Positions 27,886 through 37,485 of a stretch of 64,000 bases of DNA are shown here, piece by piece. The position numbers were made by a program, and so were the translations under genes. Below the pieces are notes generated by a model that had not been told where the DNA came from, did not search any database, and was given only the letters and a program-made list of their open reading frames with translations. Position 1 is the stretch's first letter, and each line of letters starts with the position of its first letter. Origin of the DNA: Acidobacteriaceae bacterium (GTDB lineage: Bacteria > Acidobacteriota > Terriglobia > Terriglobales > Acidobacteriaceae); the NCBI GenBank assembly GCA_003151335.1, contig PLXE01000106.1, forward strand, positions 1 to 64,000. The letters run 5' to 3'.

Positions 27886-28860
27886 TCAGTCCGAGGGCCG
27901 CAGCGTAATGCGGGAGGAAACCAGTTCGGCAGCTTCCCTTGCCACGGCGGGATCATCCCCAAATCCTGCGAGCCAGGTGACGTCAGGCTCGCAGCGAAAC
28001 CATGTCATCTGGCGCTTGGCATAGTTGCGATGTCCTTGCTGCGTCGCGGCCAGCGCCTGCTCGCGCGTAAGTTCTCCGCGCAAGAATTGTGTTGCCTGCT
28101 TGTAGCCGAGCGAATCCAGTGGCGTGACGCTCTTCGGCTCGCCGTATCGTTGAAGCAGAGCTGCTGTTTCGTCGATCAAGCCGCACTCCAACATCTGGCA
28201 GGCCCGCTGATTAAGGCGCGCATACAGTGCCTCCCGCTCCGGGTTGAGCCCGATCCGCAGAATGCCAAATCCGCGCAGCGGGTCGCGCCCGCGTTCCTCC
28301 CACAACTGGCTCATGGGCCCGCGCGCAGTGAGACACACTTCCACGGCGCGAATGATCTTGGGCGTGTCATTCGGGTGGATCTTCGCCGCCGCTTCGGGGT
28401 CCAGGCGCAGGAGCAACTTGTGCAAATAAGGGGAGCCGCGTTGCTGCGCGCGTTCGCGAAGGCGCTTGCGTAATTCTTCGGAACGTTGCGGTCCCGGGAA
28501 GAGTCCTTCCAGCAGCGCTCGCAGATAAAGACCCGTGCCCCCAACTACGATGGGCAATCGCTGGCGGCCGGCAATTTCCGTAATGGCTGCTCTCGCCTGC
28601 CGCGCATACTCCCCTGCGGTGAACGGCTGGCCGGGTTCCGCGACATCGAGGAGATGATGCGGCACTAGCGCCCGTTGTTGCGACGTTGGCTTGGCCGTTC
28701 CAATCTCGAAGTAACGATAGATGGCCACCGAATCGCAACTGACCACTTCGCCAGCGAACTGTTGCGCAAGAGCGATCGCAAGGGCCGATTTGCCCGAACC
28801 TGTCGGTCCAAGGATGACGACGAGGAGTGGTTCAGATTGAGGCGGAGCAGAAGTGCCCAT
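27886..28860 (-). CDS. miaA: tRNA dimethylallyltransferase
   Basis: 324-residue enzyme that adds a dimethylallyl group to A37 of tRNAs reading UNN codons. P-loop LGPTGSGKSALAIAL is at about residues 18-32, followed by SCDSVAIYRYFEIGTAKPT, GGTGLYLRALLEG and the C-terminal YAKRQMTWFR. Its start codon directly follows the stop of a 61-codon reading frame, so the two are probably one transcript. hfq is not adjacent. Confidence 0.97.
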   Translation of the reverse strand: MGTSAPPQSEPLLVVILGPTGSGKSALAIALAQQFAGEVVSCDSVAIYRYFEIGTAKPTSQQRALVPHHLLDVAEPGQPFTAGEYARQARAAITEIAGRQRLPIVVGGTGLYLRALLEGLFPGPQRSEELRKRLRERAQQRGSPYLHKLLLRLDPEAAAKIHPNDTPKIIRAVEVCLTARGPMSQLWEERGRDPLRGFGILRIGLNPEREALYARLNQRACQMLECGLIDETAALLQRYGEPKSVTPLDSLGYKQATQFLRGELTREQALAATQQGHRNYAKRQMTWFRCEPDVTWLAGFGDDPAVAREAAELVSSRITLRPSD

Positions 28861-29046
28861 TCAACGCGCACCCCAGGGGATGGTCCGGCCAAAACGGAAG
28901 AATGCCAGGGCAAGAATGAAGATCACCAGGATGAGCAGGCCGAAAACTTTGGCGCGCTCACGCGAACGATATCGCGCTGTCCAATCCGCATCATGCTCGC
29001 GAGCATCGGAGTCAGGCCTTGGTGCAGGCTGTTGGCCGGGGGTCAC
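28861..29046 (-). CDS. Small single-pass membrane protein upstream of miaA
   Basis: 61-residue frame beginning with GTG. The first half is polar (Pro/Asp/Arg), and residues 34-51 form one hydrophobic helix (VFGLLILVIFILALAFFRFG), ending basic. No family is recognised. The exact junction with miaA (stop next to start) and the single helix favour a real gene over chance. Confidence 0.55.
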   Translation of the reverse strand: MTPGQQPAPRPDSDAREHDADWTARYRSRERAKVFGLLILVIFILALAFFRFGRTIPWGAR

Positions 29047-29068
29047 AGCCTCATTCTACGCGTGGCAG

Positions 29069-30145
29069 CTAATCCATATCGCCCTTTTGCGGGTTGTAGT
29101 AGAAACGAAAACGCAAGGCCAGATAGGGGGCGTGATATTCCGACGGCAAGGGAGCGAACGGATTCGACGCGGTGATTCCACCCCAGGCGGCGCGATCCAG
29201 CGACACGTCGCCCGACACTCCGGTGATCTTCATGCCTGCAACCTTGCCATCCGGCAGGATGGCGAACTCAATGGCAACTTTGCCGCGTTTGAGCAGTGGA
29301 GCACGCGCCGCTTCCGGGATCAAGGTGTACCAATTTCTGCGCACGGCATCGACCACACGAGAGAGATAGGGTCCGAAGTCCACGCCCTGGGTGTCACTCA
29401 AGACCTCGAGGTTTCCCAGCGTACGCGCCCTGCCGCCCGACCCCGCCCCGTAATCGCCGCCGCCACCGCCGTAAGAGCCTCCACCACGATGCTCGGCAAC
29501 CGCGCGAGCGGCCTGCGCCGTAAGATCGCCCGGCGACTTCATCATCTGCGTAAAGTCAACCGGCCTGCCGCCACCCTGGTCTGGCATCGGAAGCCTGGGA
29601 TTCGCCTGCGGCGTGGCCGACTGCATCTGCGCCATCTGCGATGGGTTCGGCTGCTGGCCGCCCTGAGGCGCCGGGGGCGTCATCTGCGCCGACTCTGACG
29701 GAGGCGCCGGCGGTCCCGCACGGCGTAACTCCTCCAGCGTCTTCTTGTCGATTGACGGATGCTGGCTCATCGCGACGCGGTTCTTGTCGGACATCACGTT
29801 CGTCTTGGGGGCGACCTTGGGCGGTTTCTGCAAGTCGGACGGCAGATCCAGGTAGGTCATGTTCTGGTTCTTCATCAGGTCGGCAGTCGTGGCCAGATCG
29901 ATGCCCTTGTAGCCGAAAATTTTCGGCGACATGGCGATCAAGATCACCACCATCAGGTGCACCACGACGGAAATCCAGAAGGCTTCGCGCAGGCGCGAGC
30001 GTTCCAGATCATCCTCTAGTTGGAGCAGTAGATGTGGCGTGAGATCCAGGCCGGCAGGGCCGTTGTCAGCCCACAAGGCAAGCTGCTGTTCTTCCTTGGT
30101 GGGAAGCTCGGCCGATCTGTCTGGCGGTATTAAGATGGATGCCAT
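29069..30145 (-). CDS. TonB/TolA-like energy transducer protein
   Basis: 358-residue protein with a cytoplasmic N-terminus, one membrane helix (about residues 54-75, FWISVVVHLMVVILIAM), a long Pro/Gln/Gly-rich periplasmic spacer, and a C-terminal TonB_C-type domain (GKVAIEFAILPDGKVAGMKI, ending FRFYYNP). It would couple the proton motive force to an outer-membrane partner. No ExbB/ExbD genes are next to it. A Gly/Tyr-rich stretch around residues 220-240 is notable. Whether TonB or TolA-like cannot be decided. Confidence 0.78.
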   Translation of the reverse strand: MASILIPPDRSAELPTKEEQQLALWADNGPAGLDLTPHLLLQLEDDLERSRLREAFWISVVVHLMVVILIAMSPKIFGYKGIDLATTADLMKNQNMTYLDLPSDLQKPPKVAPKTNVMSDKNRVAMSQHPSIDKKTLEELRRAGPPAPPSESAQMTPPAPQGGQQPNPSQMAQMQSATPQANPRLPMPDQGGGRPVDFTQMMKSPGDLTAQAARAVAEHRGGGSYGGGGGDYGAGSGGRARTLGNLEVLSDTQGVDFGPYLSRVVDAVRRNWYTLIPEAARAPLLKRGKVAIEFAILPDGKVAGMKITGVSGDVSLDRAAWGGITASNPFAPLPSEYHAPYLALRFRFYYNPQKGDMD

Positions 30146-30350
30146 CCGTTTGGATCAAATACGCCCTGAGCTCAACCACTTAGACGCCCTTCGACCCTCC
30201 GGAAGTGCAATACTTCCCCGGTGATGGCGCAACCGTAGTAAACCCGGTGCCCTGGTGCAAGTTTCTAGCTCTTATTTTCGCACAGGGAAGGTCCTTAATG
30301 CGATTCGCCCGCTGGCTTCCGAGAGTTCCACAAAAGGTACACTGTCTGCC

Positions 30351-32255
30351 ATGAAGTCCGTGATCGTCGGTACTGCAGGCCACATTGACCACGGCAAGAG
30401 CGCGCTGGTACGCGCCCTTACCGGCATCGATCCCGATCGTCTGGAGGAGGAGAAGCGCCGCGGCATCACCATTGACCTCGGTTTCGCCAACCTCGACTTG
30501 CAGAGTCCAAGTGGCGAGTCGATTCGTATTGGGCTGGTCGATGTCCCCGGCCACGAACGCTTTGTGCGCAACATGTTGGCAGGCGTCGGCGGCATCGACC
30601 TGGTGCTGCTGGTGGTGGCCGCCGACGAATCGGTCAAGCCCCAGACCCGCGAACACTTCGAAATCTGCCGCCTGCTTTCGGTGCAGCGCGGGATCACGGT
30701 GCTGACCAAGTCTGATCTGGTGGATGCGGAAACTCTCGAAGTCGTGACCATGGAAGTGGCGGAGTTCCTCGCGGGGTCATTCCTCGATCCGGCAACTTCG
30801 CCGATTATCCCCGTCAGTGCCAAGACGGGTGCGGGACTCGATCAACTGAAGCGCGAACTAGCACGGCTGGCCGCCGAGGTCCCGGCCAAAGATTCGAGCG
30901 CGGTGTTCCGGCTGCCGATTGATCGCGTCTTCACCATGAAGGGCTTCGGAACCGTGGTGACAGGCACCTTGATTTCGGGCACCGTCCACAAGGAGCAGGA
31001 GGTCGAAGTCCATCCTACCGGCAAGTGTCTGCGGGTTCGCGGAGTGCAGGTGCATGGCCGACCTGCGGACGAAGCCGTCGCCGGACAACGCACCGCCTTG
31101 AACCTGGCCGGCGTGGAGACAACCGAACTGGCGCGCGGCATGATGCTCACACCGCCGGAAATGTTCCATCCAATGGTCCGGCTGGGTGTACAGCTTGACC
31201 TGTTGGCATCGGCCAAGCCTCTGCGGCAGTACGCGCGCGTCCATTTGCACGCATTTGCGGCGGAAACCATCGCGCGCGTGACCCTGCTCGAAACGAAGCA
31301 GCTTCTGCCGGGCGAGTCAGGCTTCGCACGCCTGAAGCTCGACGGTCCGATTGTGTTGTTCCCCGGCGACCGATTTATCCTTCGGCAATATTCTCCGGTG
31401 ATCACCATTGGAGGCGGACGCGTGCTCGACGCGGGCGACCCGCCCATACGGATTGCACGCGATCAAAGCTTGCCGTTTCTTCAGACCATTGCCAATGCCA
31501 GTCCTCGGCAAGCGCTGCTGGCGCGGGTAAACCGGCGGTGGATCTTTGGGCTAACGGTTGCCGAAGCGGTGGCGGAAACGGGATGGCTTCCCGCTCATGC
31601 ACAACGGCTTGCAACGGAACTGAAGCAGGCAGGCGAGATCGAGATTTTCGGCGGTGTCTTGATCACGTCGCGCTGGCTGGAGAGAGTTCGTCAGGACATT
31701 CTTTCGATTGCCCGTCACTTCCACGACGCCAATCCTTTACTGCCGGGAATCAATAAGCAGGAGCTTCACGCAAAGAAGCGCGAACATGACGATCTGTTCT
31801 ACGGAGTCGTCACCCAACTGCTGCGCGAGAAAAAGTTGGAGGCCGACGGCGAGCTGTTGCGACTTCCCGGGCGAGGCGTGGTGCTGCGCGACGAGGAGGC
31901 GGAATCAAAGTCGCAAATCGAGCAGGCCTTCGCCAAGGCAGGCTTGCAGGTCCCGGCGCTCAAGGAAGTGCTGGCATCCCTTCCCGTGGATAAGGTGCGC
32001 GCGCAGAAGATTGTCACGCTGTTGCTGCGCGATCGCGTGTTGGTCAAGCTTTCGGATGACCTGGTGTTTCATCGCGATGCGCTCGAGGCCCTGCGCCAGC
32101 GGATCGTCGCGCAGAAGGCAAAGACCCCCAAGCTGAACGTAGGAAACTTCAAGGACCTGTTCGGGGTGACGCGCAAGTATGCGATACCCCTGCTGGAATA
32201 TCTCGATCGGGAGCGGGTGACGCGGCGCGTGGGAGACGAGCGGGTTATTCTCTAG
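30351..32255 (+). CDS. selB: Selenocysteine-specific translation elongation factor
   Basis: 634-residue GTPase that delivers Sec-tRNA to UGA codons. The G domain begins [12 protein letters not shown] with [13 protein letters not shown] and TKSDLVD, then the beta-barrel domains, and a C-terminal half of winged-helix repeats ([35 protein letters not shown]) that read the SECIS hairpin. ATG 30351 starts the G domain; the frame is open from 30255. No selA, selD or selC was found in the window. Its last bases overlap the AhpD-like gene on the other strand. Confidence 0.96.
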   Translation: MKSVIVGTAGHIDHGKSALVRALTGIDPDRLEEEKRRGITIDLGFANLDLQSPSGESIRIGLVDVPGHERFVRNMLAGVGGIDLVLLVVAADESVKPQTREHFEICRLLSVQRGITVLTKSDLVDAETLEVVTMEVAEFLAGSFLDPATSPIIPVSAKTGAGLDQLKRELARLAAEVPAKDSSAVFRLPIDRVFTMKGFGTVVTGTLISGTVHKEQEVEVHPTGKCLRVRGVQVHGRPADEAVAGQRTALNLAGVETTELARGMMLTPPEMFHPMVRLGVQLDLLASAKPLRQYARVHLHAFAAETIARVTLLETKQLLPGESGFARLKLDGPIVLFPGDRFILRQYSPVITIGGGRVLDAGDPPIRIARDQSLPFLQTIANASPRQALLARVNRRWIFGLTVAEAVAETGWLPAHAQRLATELKQAGEIEIFGGVLITSRWLERVRQDILSIARHFHDANPLLPGINKQELHAKKREHDDLFYGVVTQLLREKKLEADGELLRLPGRGVVLRDEEAESKSQIEQAFAKAGLQVPALKEVLASLPVDKVRAQKIVTLLLRDRVLVKLSDDLVFHRDALEALRQRIVAQKAKTPKLNVGNFKDLFGVTRKYAIPLLEYLDRERVTRRVGDERVIL

Positions 32256-32803
32256 ACCGCACCGCTTCTCCCCGATCCGATCTTCTCCTCTGGAAATTCC
32301 AGGTCCGCGCCCAGCGGATCGGTGAAACGGTTGGTCAAATTCGCCAGGCCAGTCAGCAGATCGAGGTCCACGATCTCCGCCTCCGAGAAATGCAGCTTCA
32401 GGCTTTGGATGTCGCCGTCGGCAACCGAGTGAGGATCGCGGGTGAGCTTCTCGGCGAAATCCAGCGCCGCTTCCTCCTTCTCGCTGAAGTTGCCATGTTG
32501 CCCCTCTTTCAGGTGCTGCCAATCCTCTCGTGTCAGCCCAACGCGCTTGGACGCGGCAAGGTGATGCTGCATGCAGTAGCGGCAGCCGTTGAGCATCGAG
32601 ACCCGGATGTACACCATCTCGTACAGGCGGCGCTCCAGCGAGCGTCCAACGCTGGCGTAGAACGGCAGCAAGGTCTTCAGCACCTCCGGCCGGTGGGCCA
32701 GAAGTTTGTGAAAGCTGACCGGCTTACCTTTCAGTGTCTTTTCGTAAACCTCGCGAACCTCGGGTGGGGCCTGCTCCATCTCGACATACGACAGTCGCGC
32801 CAT
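32252..32803 (-). CDS. Carboxymuconolactone decarboxylase / AhpD-like peroxidase-related protein
   Basis: 183-residue all-helical protein with the CxxC pair in NGCRYCMQHHLAASKRVGL, the AhpD-type redox site with a following histidine. Such proteins act as alkylhydroperoxidase partners or small disulfide reductases; the substrate is not known. ATG 32803 has a good site (GAGGAGAT) upstream; the longer frame to 32920 is not needed. Convergent with selB, the stop codons sharing a CTAG. Confidence 0.85.
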   Translation of the reverse strand: MARLSYVEMEQAPPEVREVYEKTLKGKPVSFHKLLAHRPEVLKTLLPFYASVGRSLERRLYEMVYIRVSMLNGCRYCMQHHLAASKRVGLTREDWQHLKEGQHGNFSEKEEAALDFAEKLTRDPHSVADGDIQSLKLHFSEAEIVDLDLLTGLANLTNRFTDPLGADLEFPEEKIGSGRSGAV

Positions 32804-32972
32804 GATGATCTCCTCGTGGTCATTCGTATAATAGCCTGAGATTGGTTTCGCCGCGCGGCAAGCCCATCCGACCCTCGGGATGACAGCGTTGAACGATCGA
32901 GCCGCACAATGGCTTGGCAAGCGCGGGAACTTCTTTCTATGCTATCCGTATAACCTGTGTAGGGAGGGCTGT

Positions 32973-33296
32973 ATGTACTGCAACTATTGCGGAAAAGCGA
33001 TCCAGGACGATGCCAATCTTTGCGCCTACTGCGGCCGCCGCATCGGCGCCGTGGCAGGTCGGCGCAAGCTCATGCGCTCGCGCGCCGATCGCAAGATTGC
33101 CGGCGTATGCGCGGGTTTTGCCGAGTACTTCGATCTCGACGTCACCGTGGTGCGGGTGGTTTGGCTGATCGTTGCCCTGTTCGGTGGCGGAGGCGTACTG
33201 GCCTACATCATTGCGTGGATTGTGATGCCCGAGGAGCCGGAATACGTGCCGGTTACTCCCCCCGCGACCAACGTCCAGCCGTATCAGGGGTCGTGA
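32973..33296 (+). CDS. Zinc-ribbon PspC-domain protein
   Basis: 107-residue membrane protein. An N-terminal double-CxxC zinc ribbon (YCNYCGK...NLCAYCGRR) is followed by the PspC block (KIAGVCAGFAEYFDLDVTVVRVVWLIVAL) and one membrane helix (GGGVLAYIIAWIVMPEEP). PspC proteins take part in envelope stress sensing; the role here is inferred from the domain only. ATG 32973 follows GGGAGGG. It stands alone. Confidence 0.86.
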   Translation: MYCNYCGKAIQDDANLCAYCGRRIGAVAGRRKLMRSRADRKIAGVCAGFAEYFDLDVTVVRVVWLIVALFGGGGVLAYIIAWIVMPEEPEYVPVTPPATNVQPYQGS

Positions 33297-33320
33297 ACCC
33301 CGGTGGAGAGTGTTTGCCCA

Positions 33321-33385
33321 TATAGGGGTCCTTCGACTCCGCAGGAGTCCGTCACCGGCGGACCCCTGCTGCGGTGAGGATGACA
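33321..33385. repeat. Dispersed repeat family B, copy 1
   Basis: Starts TATAGGGGTCCTTCGACTC and ends GAGGATGACA, with a short inverted repeat inside (CCGCAGGAGTCC region). The second copy at 42098-42143 shares both ends. It lies between the PspC and hydrolase genes. Confidence 0.75.
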
Positions 33386-33405
33386 GCAAGTTCTCTGCAG
33401 TGTCC

Positions 33406-33432
33406 GATGACTAATTGCTAAGTGCTAACTGC
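33406..33432. repeat. CTAATTGCTAAGTGCTAACTG micro-repeat
   Basis: Repetition of the word CTAA(N)TGCTAA in 27 bases, ending nine bases before the ATG of the alpha/beta hydrolase gene. Confidence 0.65.
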
Positions 33433-33441
33433 CTTCTTCCC

Positions 33442-34245
33442 ATGCCCACCTTCCGCAGCGGCGACGCGCAGCTTTCTTATGAAGTCGCCGGCAACGGTCC
33501 CGACGTCGTGCTGCTGCACCCGTTCCCGCTGAACCGCCACTTCTGGGACTCAGTAACCCCACAACTCAGTACCCGATATCGGGTGACCCTGCCCGACCTG
33601 CGTGCGCATGGCGACTCCGAACTCGGCGAAGGGCCGGTCACCATGCAGAAGCTCGCCGACGACCTGTCCAGGCTGTGTAGCCAGGAAAGAATCAGCAAGG
33701 CTTTCTTTGTTGGCGTGTCCATCGGCGGTTATCTGCTCTTCGAGTTCTGGCGGCGATACCGCGAGCAAGTCGCCGCCCTCGTGCTGGCGAATACACGCCC
33801 CGGAGCCGAGACATCCGAGGGCAAAGCGGATCGGTTGCGGCTTGCCGACCGAGTGCTGCATGAGGGCACGGCCGGCTTTCTCGGAGAGATGCTGTCGAAC
33901 CGCCGGATCGTGTCGCGAACTACACGCACAAACCGCCCAGACATCGTCGATGCGGCGCTCATGATGATGCAATGCATGTCTGCGGATGACATCGCTGGCG
34001 TGCAACGCGGCATGGCCGAGCGCCCAGATTCGGTGGCAACGCTCGGGACGATCAATGTGCCCACTCTCCTCATTGCAGGCGAGGAAGACAGCATCCCGCT
34101 CAGTGAATTCGAACTGATGAGGCAGCAGATCCCCGGCAGCCGCTTGCAGGTCATCTCCCAGGCGGGCCACTATGCCGCTCTCGAGAGGCCGGCGGAATTC
34201 GGGGCGCTGCTGCGAACATTCCTTGACGGACGTCTGCGGCGTTAG
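33442..34245 (+). CDS. Alpha/beta-hydrolase
   Basis: 267-residue soluble hydrolase. Nucleophile elbow GVSIGGYL, the acid in IAGEEDSIPL and the catalytic His in SQAGHYAALERPAEF make a complete triad. The oxyanion stretch is LLHPFPLNRHFWD. Substrate cannot be inferred; relatives include esterases and 3-oxoadipate enol-lactonase-like enzymes. ATG 33442 is used; the longer frame starts in a micro-repeat. Confidence 0.87.
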   Translation: MPTFRSGDAQLSYEVAGNGPDVVLLHPFPLNRHFWDSVTPQLSTRYRVTLPDLRAHGDSELGEGPVTMQKLADDLSRLCSQERISKAFFVGVSIGGYLLFEFWRRYREQVAALVLANTRPGAETSEGKADRLRLADRVLHEGTAGFLGEMLSNRRIVSRTTRTNRPDIVDAALMMMQCMSADDIAGVQRGMAERPDSVATLGTINVPTLLIAGEEDSIPLSEFELMRQQIPGSRLQVISQAGHYAALERPAEFGALLRTFLDGRLRR

Positions 34246-34318
34246 CCTTCCAGTAGGTTCCAGCTTGTGACCTCTGTCACCTTTATCCAGTTCGCCCATT
34301 CGGTAGAATAGTTTCGCT

Positions 34319-34726
34319 ATGCTGGATGCCTTTCTTGTACCGGAAAAGACTGTAGTCACCGCCAAGGGTGACAGTGAAGCGCTGGACGTCAGTGGCGCTG
34401 CGAACCGCGTTTTTCTCGTGACCCTCACTATCGACGAGGTGATCGAACAGGAGTCCATCGAGATCAGCCTGTTCACCTCGGTTGACGGCACGACCTGGGA
34501 GGCGAAACCTGCCGCAACGTTGCCGCAGAAGTTTTATATTGGCGAATATCCGCTGCTGGTGAATTTGACCGCCACTGGCAACGCAAAGTTTGTTCGCGTG
34601 CACTGGGACGTAAATCGCTGGGGACGCGGCCCGACCACGCCCCGGTTTGTATGTGGCGTGCGTATTCGCGAGGTGACGCCGGAAGCCCTGCTGGAAGCCA
34701 AGGCCGAGGCGAGTACACGGCGGTAA
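34319..34726 (+). CDS. Conserved-looking hypothetical protein
   Basis: 135-residue soluble protein, mostly beta strands by pattern (VFLVTLTIDEVIEQESIEISLFTS, FVRVHWDVNRWG) with a short helical tail rich in Ala/Glu. No family recognised. No signal peptide. It lies between the hydrolase and aroA on the same strand, 145 bases before aroA. Codon use looks like the neighbours. The ATG at 34319 is the only reasonable start. Confidence 0.7.
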   Translation: MLDAFLVPEKTVVTAKGDSEALDVSGAANRVFLVTLTIDEVIEQESIEISLFTSVDGTTWEAKPAATLPQKFYIGEYPLLVNLTATGNAKFVRVHWDVNRWGRGPTTPRFVCGVRIREVTPEALLEAKAEASTRR

Positions 34727-34870
34727 TCTGGCCCCAGGAAGGCAAGGAGCTTCGCACGGTTGAGGTCTGTGCGCCTCGGCAAACTGGATTGCACCCGCCG
34801 TTGGTCCGGAATTGATTCTCGTTTTCAGTGCGTCATTCGCATTTACCGCTGCCAAGCTTCAAGACAACCA

Positions 34871-36163
34871 ATGCACGACACCAGATCGGTCACCGTACAT
34901 CCCGCGCGCAACATCCTGGGAAGTGTGGGCGTCCCAGGCGACAAGTCCATCTCTCACCGCTACGCCATGCTTGCCGCTGTGGCCGCGGGGCGGTCGCGGT
35001 TTCAGAATTTCTCGCCGGGCGCCGATTGCGCCAGCACTCTGGGATGCGTCCGCGCGCTGGGGTGCAGCGTCGAGCGCGACGAACAGGGAGCGGTGGTGAT
35101 TGAAGGAATTGGTCCGCAATTGCGGTCTCCCGACGCGCCGCTCGATTGCGGCAATTCCGGTTCGACCATGCGGATGCTGTCGGGCATCGTCGCCGGCCAG
35201 CCGTTCACCACGGAAATGATCGGAGATGAGTCCCTTTCGCGCCGGCCCATGCGCCGCATCATTGAGCCGCTGACCAGAATGGGCGCCCAGATTCATGCGA
35301 CCGCAGGCGGCTGCGCGCCGCTGCGCATCACTGGCGCCGGTCTGCACGGCATCGAGTATCTAGTCCCAGTCGCCAGCGCCCAGGTCAAGACTTCGCTGCT
35401 GTTCGCCGGATTGCTTGCTGACGGCCATACAACGGTAACCGAGCCGATGCGCACCCGCGATCACGGAGAGCTTGCGCTACGCGCCTTCGGTGCAAAAGTT
35501 GACCGGGTGCGAAACACGGTAACGATTGAAGGCGGCCAGGCGCTGCATCCGCTGGAAGCCTACATTCCGGGAGACATCTCCTCGGCCGCTTTTTTCCTGT
35601 GCGCCGCTGCGGTCTTCCCCGAGTCCAACCTGGTGATCGACGGCGTGTCGTTGAACCCCACACGCTCGGCTTTGCTCGACGTGCTGACCGCCATGGGCAG
35701 CCGCATCTCCATGGTGCGCGTGGAGGAGCAGCATGGAGAACTGCTGGGTACCATTACGCTGGTTCCCGGCGCAGCCAAGCCGGTGACGATTGCGGGAGCG
35801 CAGACTGCGCTGCTGATCGACGAGTTGCCAGTGTTGGCGGCCATCGCCCCCTACACGGCGGGTTTGGAAGTTCGGGATGCTGGCGAGCTGCGCGTCAAAG
35901 AGTCGGACCGCCTGAGTGCAGTCACCCAGAACCTGCGGGCCATGGGTGCGCGGGTTGAGCAAACCGACGACGGATGGCACATTCCCGGTGGTCAGCAGCT
36001 ACACGGCGCGGAAATCGAGTCCTTCGGTGACCATCGTATTGCGATGGCCTTCGCTATCGCCGCCCTGCGGGCGCAGGGAGAAACCCAGATCCGCAACTCG
36101 GAATGTGTGGCCATCTCCTACCCCAGCTTCTTCGCCGATCTGGAGCGGCTTCTGGAAAGGTAG
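34871..36163 (+). CDS. aroA: 3-phosphoshikimate 1-carboxyvinyltransferase (EPSP synthase)
   Basis: 430-residue shikimate-pathway enzyme joining shikimate-3-phosphate and phosphoenolpyruvate. Motifs GDKSISHR, GNSGSTMR, the LSRRPMRRI segment and KESDRLSAV are present, and the pattern resembles class II enzymes. ATG 34871 gives a standard start; the frame is open from 34760. murA lies just after on the opposite strand, and the two enzymes share the same fold. Confidence 0.97.
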   Translation: MHDTRSVTVHPARNILGSVGVPGDKSISHRYAMLAAVAAGRSRFQNFSPGADCASTLGCVRALGCSVERDEQGAVVIEGIGPQLRSPDAPLDCGNSGSTMRMLSGIVAGQPFTTEMIGDESLSRRPMRRIIEPLTRMGAQIHATAGGCAPLRITGAGLHGIEYLVPVASAQVKTSLLFAGLLADGHTTVTEPMRTRDHGELALRAFGAKVDRVRNTVTIEGGQALHPLEAYIPGDISSAAFFLCAAAVFPESNLVIDGVSLNPTRSALLDVLTAMGSRISMVRVEEQHGELLGTITLVPGAAKPVTIAGAQTALLIDELPVLAAIAPYTAGLEVRDAGELRVKESDRLSAVTQNLRAMGARVEQTDDGWHIPGGQQLHGAEIESFGDHRIAMAFAIAALRAQGETQIRNSECVAISYPSFFADLERLLER

Positions 36164-36180
36164 CTCGCGCGTCCCCGCCG

Positions 36181-37485
36181 TCATCCCGCAGCCACAGGCG
36201 TGGCCACGCGTTTGGGAAGAAATTCTCCGATGCGGCGGATCTGGGCGCCTACTCCCCGGAGCTTTTCTTCGATCCGCTCGTAGCCGCGGTCGATGTGGTA
36301 CACGCGGTCGATGATGGTTTCGCCCTCGGCGACCAGGGCGGCCAACACCAGCGATGCGGAAGCGCGCAGATCGCTGGCCTGCACGGCCGCGCCACTGAGT
36401 GGGGTTTGGCCTCGGACCACCGCGCGCGCTCCTTCGATCCGGATGTTGGCCCCCATGCGCACCAGTTCCTGCGCGTGCATGAAGCGGTTCTCGAAAATAT
36501 TTTCGGTGACGATGCTCACGCCCTCGGCTTGGGTCGCCAGCGCCATGAACTGCGCTTGCATGTCGGTGGGAAAGCCGGGATATTCTTCGGTGACCATGTC
36601 GGCAGCTCGCAAGGGGCCGTCGCCGGTAACGCGAACGCTGTCGCCGTTGGTCTGCACCCGCACGCCGCACTCCTCCAGCTTCTGCAGGAGCGCACCGAGA
36701 TGACGAGGATCGCAACCGGACACCAGCAAGTCCCCTCCGGTCAGCGCGGCGGCAACAATGAAAGTGCCGGCTTCGATTCGATCAGGAATAATGCGGTGAC
36801 GCGCGCCATGCAGCTTCTCCACCCCTTGCACGCGGATGGTGTGCGTGCCCGCGCCTTCGATCTTCGCGCCCATCTTGTTCAACAGCGTGGCCAGGTCGCC
36901 GACTTCCGGCTCGCGCGCACAATTCTCCAGAATGGTTTCGCCTTCGGCCAGCGTGGCCGCCATCATCAGATCTTCGGTCCCGGTCACCGTGATCTTCTCG
37001 AAGACTACGCGCGCACCCTTCAGGCGCTCGGCCCGCGCTTCGATGTAGCCATGCTCCTGCCAAATTCGCGCCCCTAATCTCTCCAGCCCTTTGAGGTGAA
37101 GATCAATCGGGCGGGCGCCGATGGCGCATCCGCCCGGCAAAGAAACTCGAGCGTGTTTCATGCGGGCAACCAGCGCGCCCAGAACGAGAGTGGACGCGCG
37201 CATGGTTTTGACCAGTTCGTAGGAAGCTTCGGGATTCACCAGGTTGCGACAGCAGATGGTGGTGCGGTGCTGGGCGCGGCCATAGCCCAGTTCCACCTCG
37301 GCGCCCATCGCCGCCAGTAGTTTGCGCTCGGTCTCGATATCGCGCACTTGGGGAACGTTTTCCAGGATGACCGGTTCTTCGGTAAGCAGGGCGGCGGCCA
37401 TGGCCGGAAGGGCGGCATTCTTGGCCCCACTGATGCGCACCGTGCCCAACAGCGGGTTTCCGCCGCGAATGACAAACTTGTCCAT
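36181..37485 (-). CDS. murA: UDP-N-acetylglucosamine 1-carboxyvinyltransferase
   Basis: 434-residue enzyme for the first committed step of peptidoglycan synthesis. It opens MDKFVIRGG...[14 protein letters not shown]. The catalytic cysteine in [14 protein letters not shown] is present, so the enzyme should be sensitive to fosfomycin. [12 protein letters not shown] and [17 protein letters not shown] also fit. ATG 37485 matches the family; the frame continues to 37533. Convergent with aroA, 17 bases apart. Confidence 0.97.
   Translation of the reverse strand: MDKFVIRGGNPLLGTVRISGAKNAALPAMAAALLTEEPVILENVPQVRDIETERKLLAAMGAEVELGYGRAQHRTTICCRNLVNPEASYELVKTMRASTLVLGALVARMKHARVSLPGGCAIGARPIDLHLKGLERLGARIWQEHGYIEARAERLKGARVVFEKITVTGTEDLMMAATLAEGETILENCAREPEVGDLATLLNKMGAKIEGAGTHTIRVQGVEKLHGARHRIIPDRIEAGTFIVAAALTGGDLLVSGCDPRHLGALLQKLEECGVRVQTNGDSVRVTGDGPLRAADMVTEEYPGFPTDMQAQFMALATQAEGVSIVTENIFENRFMHAQELVRMGANIRIEGARAVVRGQTPLSGAAVQASDLRASASLVLAALVAEGETIIDRVYHIDRGYERIEEKLRGVGAQIRRIGEFLPKRVATPVAAG

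Noticed and set aside
30180-30350. Possible tRNA-Sec upstream of selB
   Set aside because: There are short inverted bits but no acceptor stem, no UCA anticodon in a stem-loop and no GTTCGA-type T-loop.
32252-32803. AhpD-like protein as a selenoprotein next to selB
   Set aside because: Its redox motif is CRYC with ordinary cysteine codons and the frame has no internal TGA.
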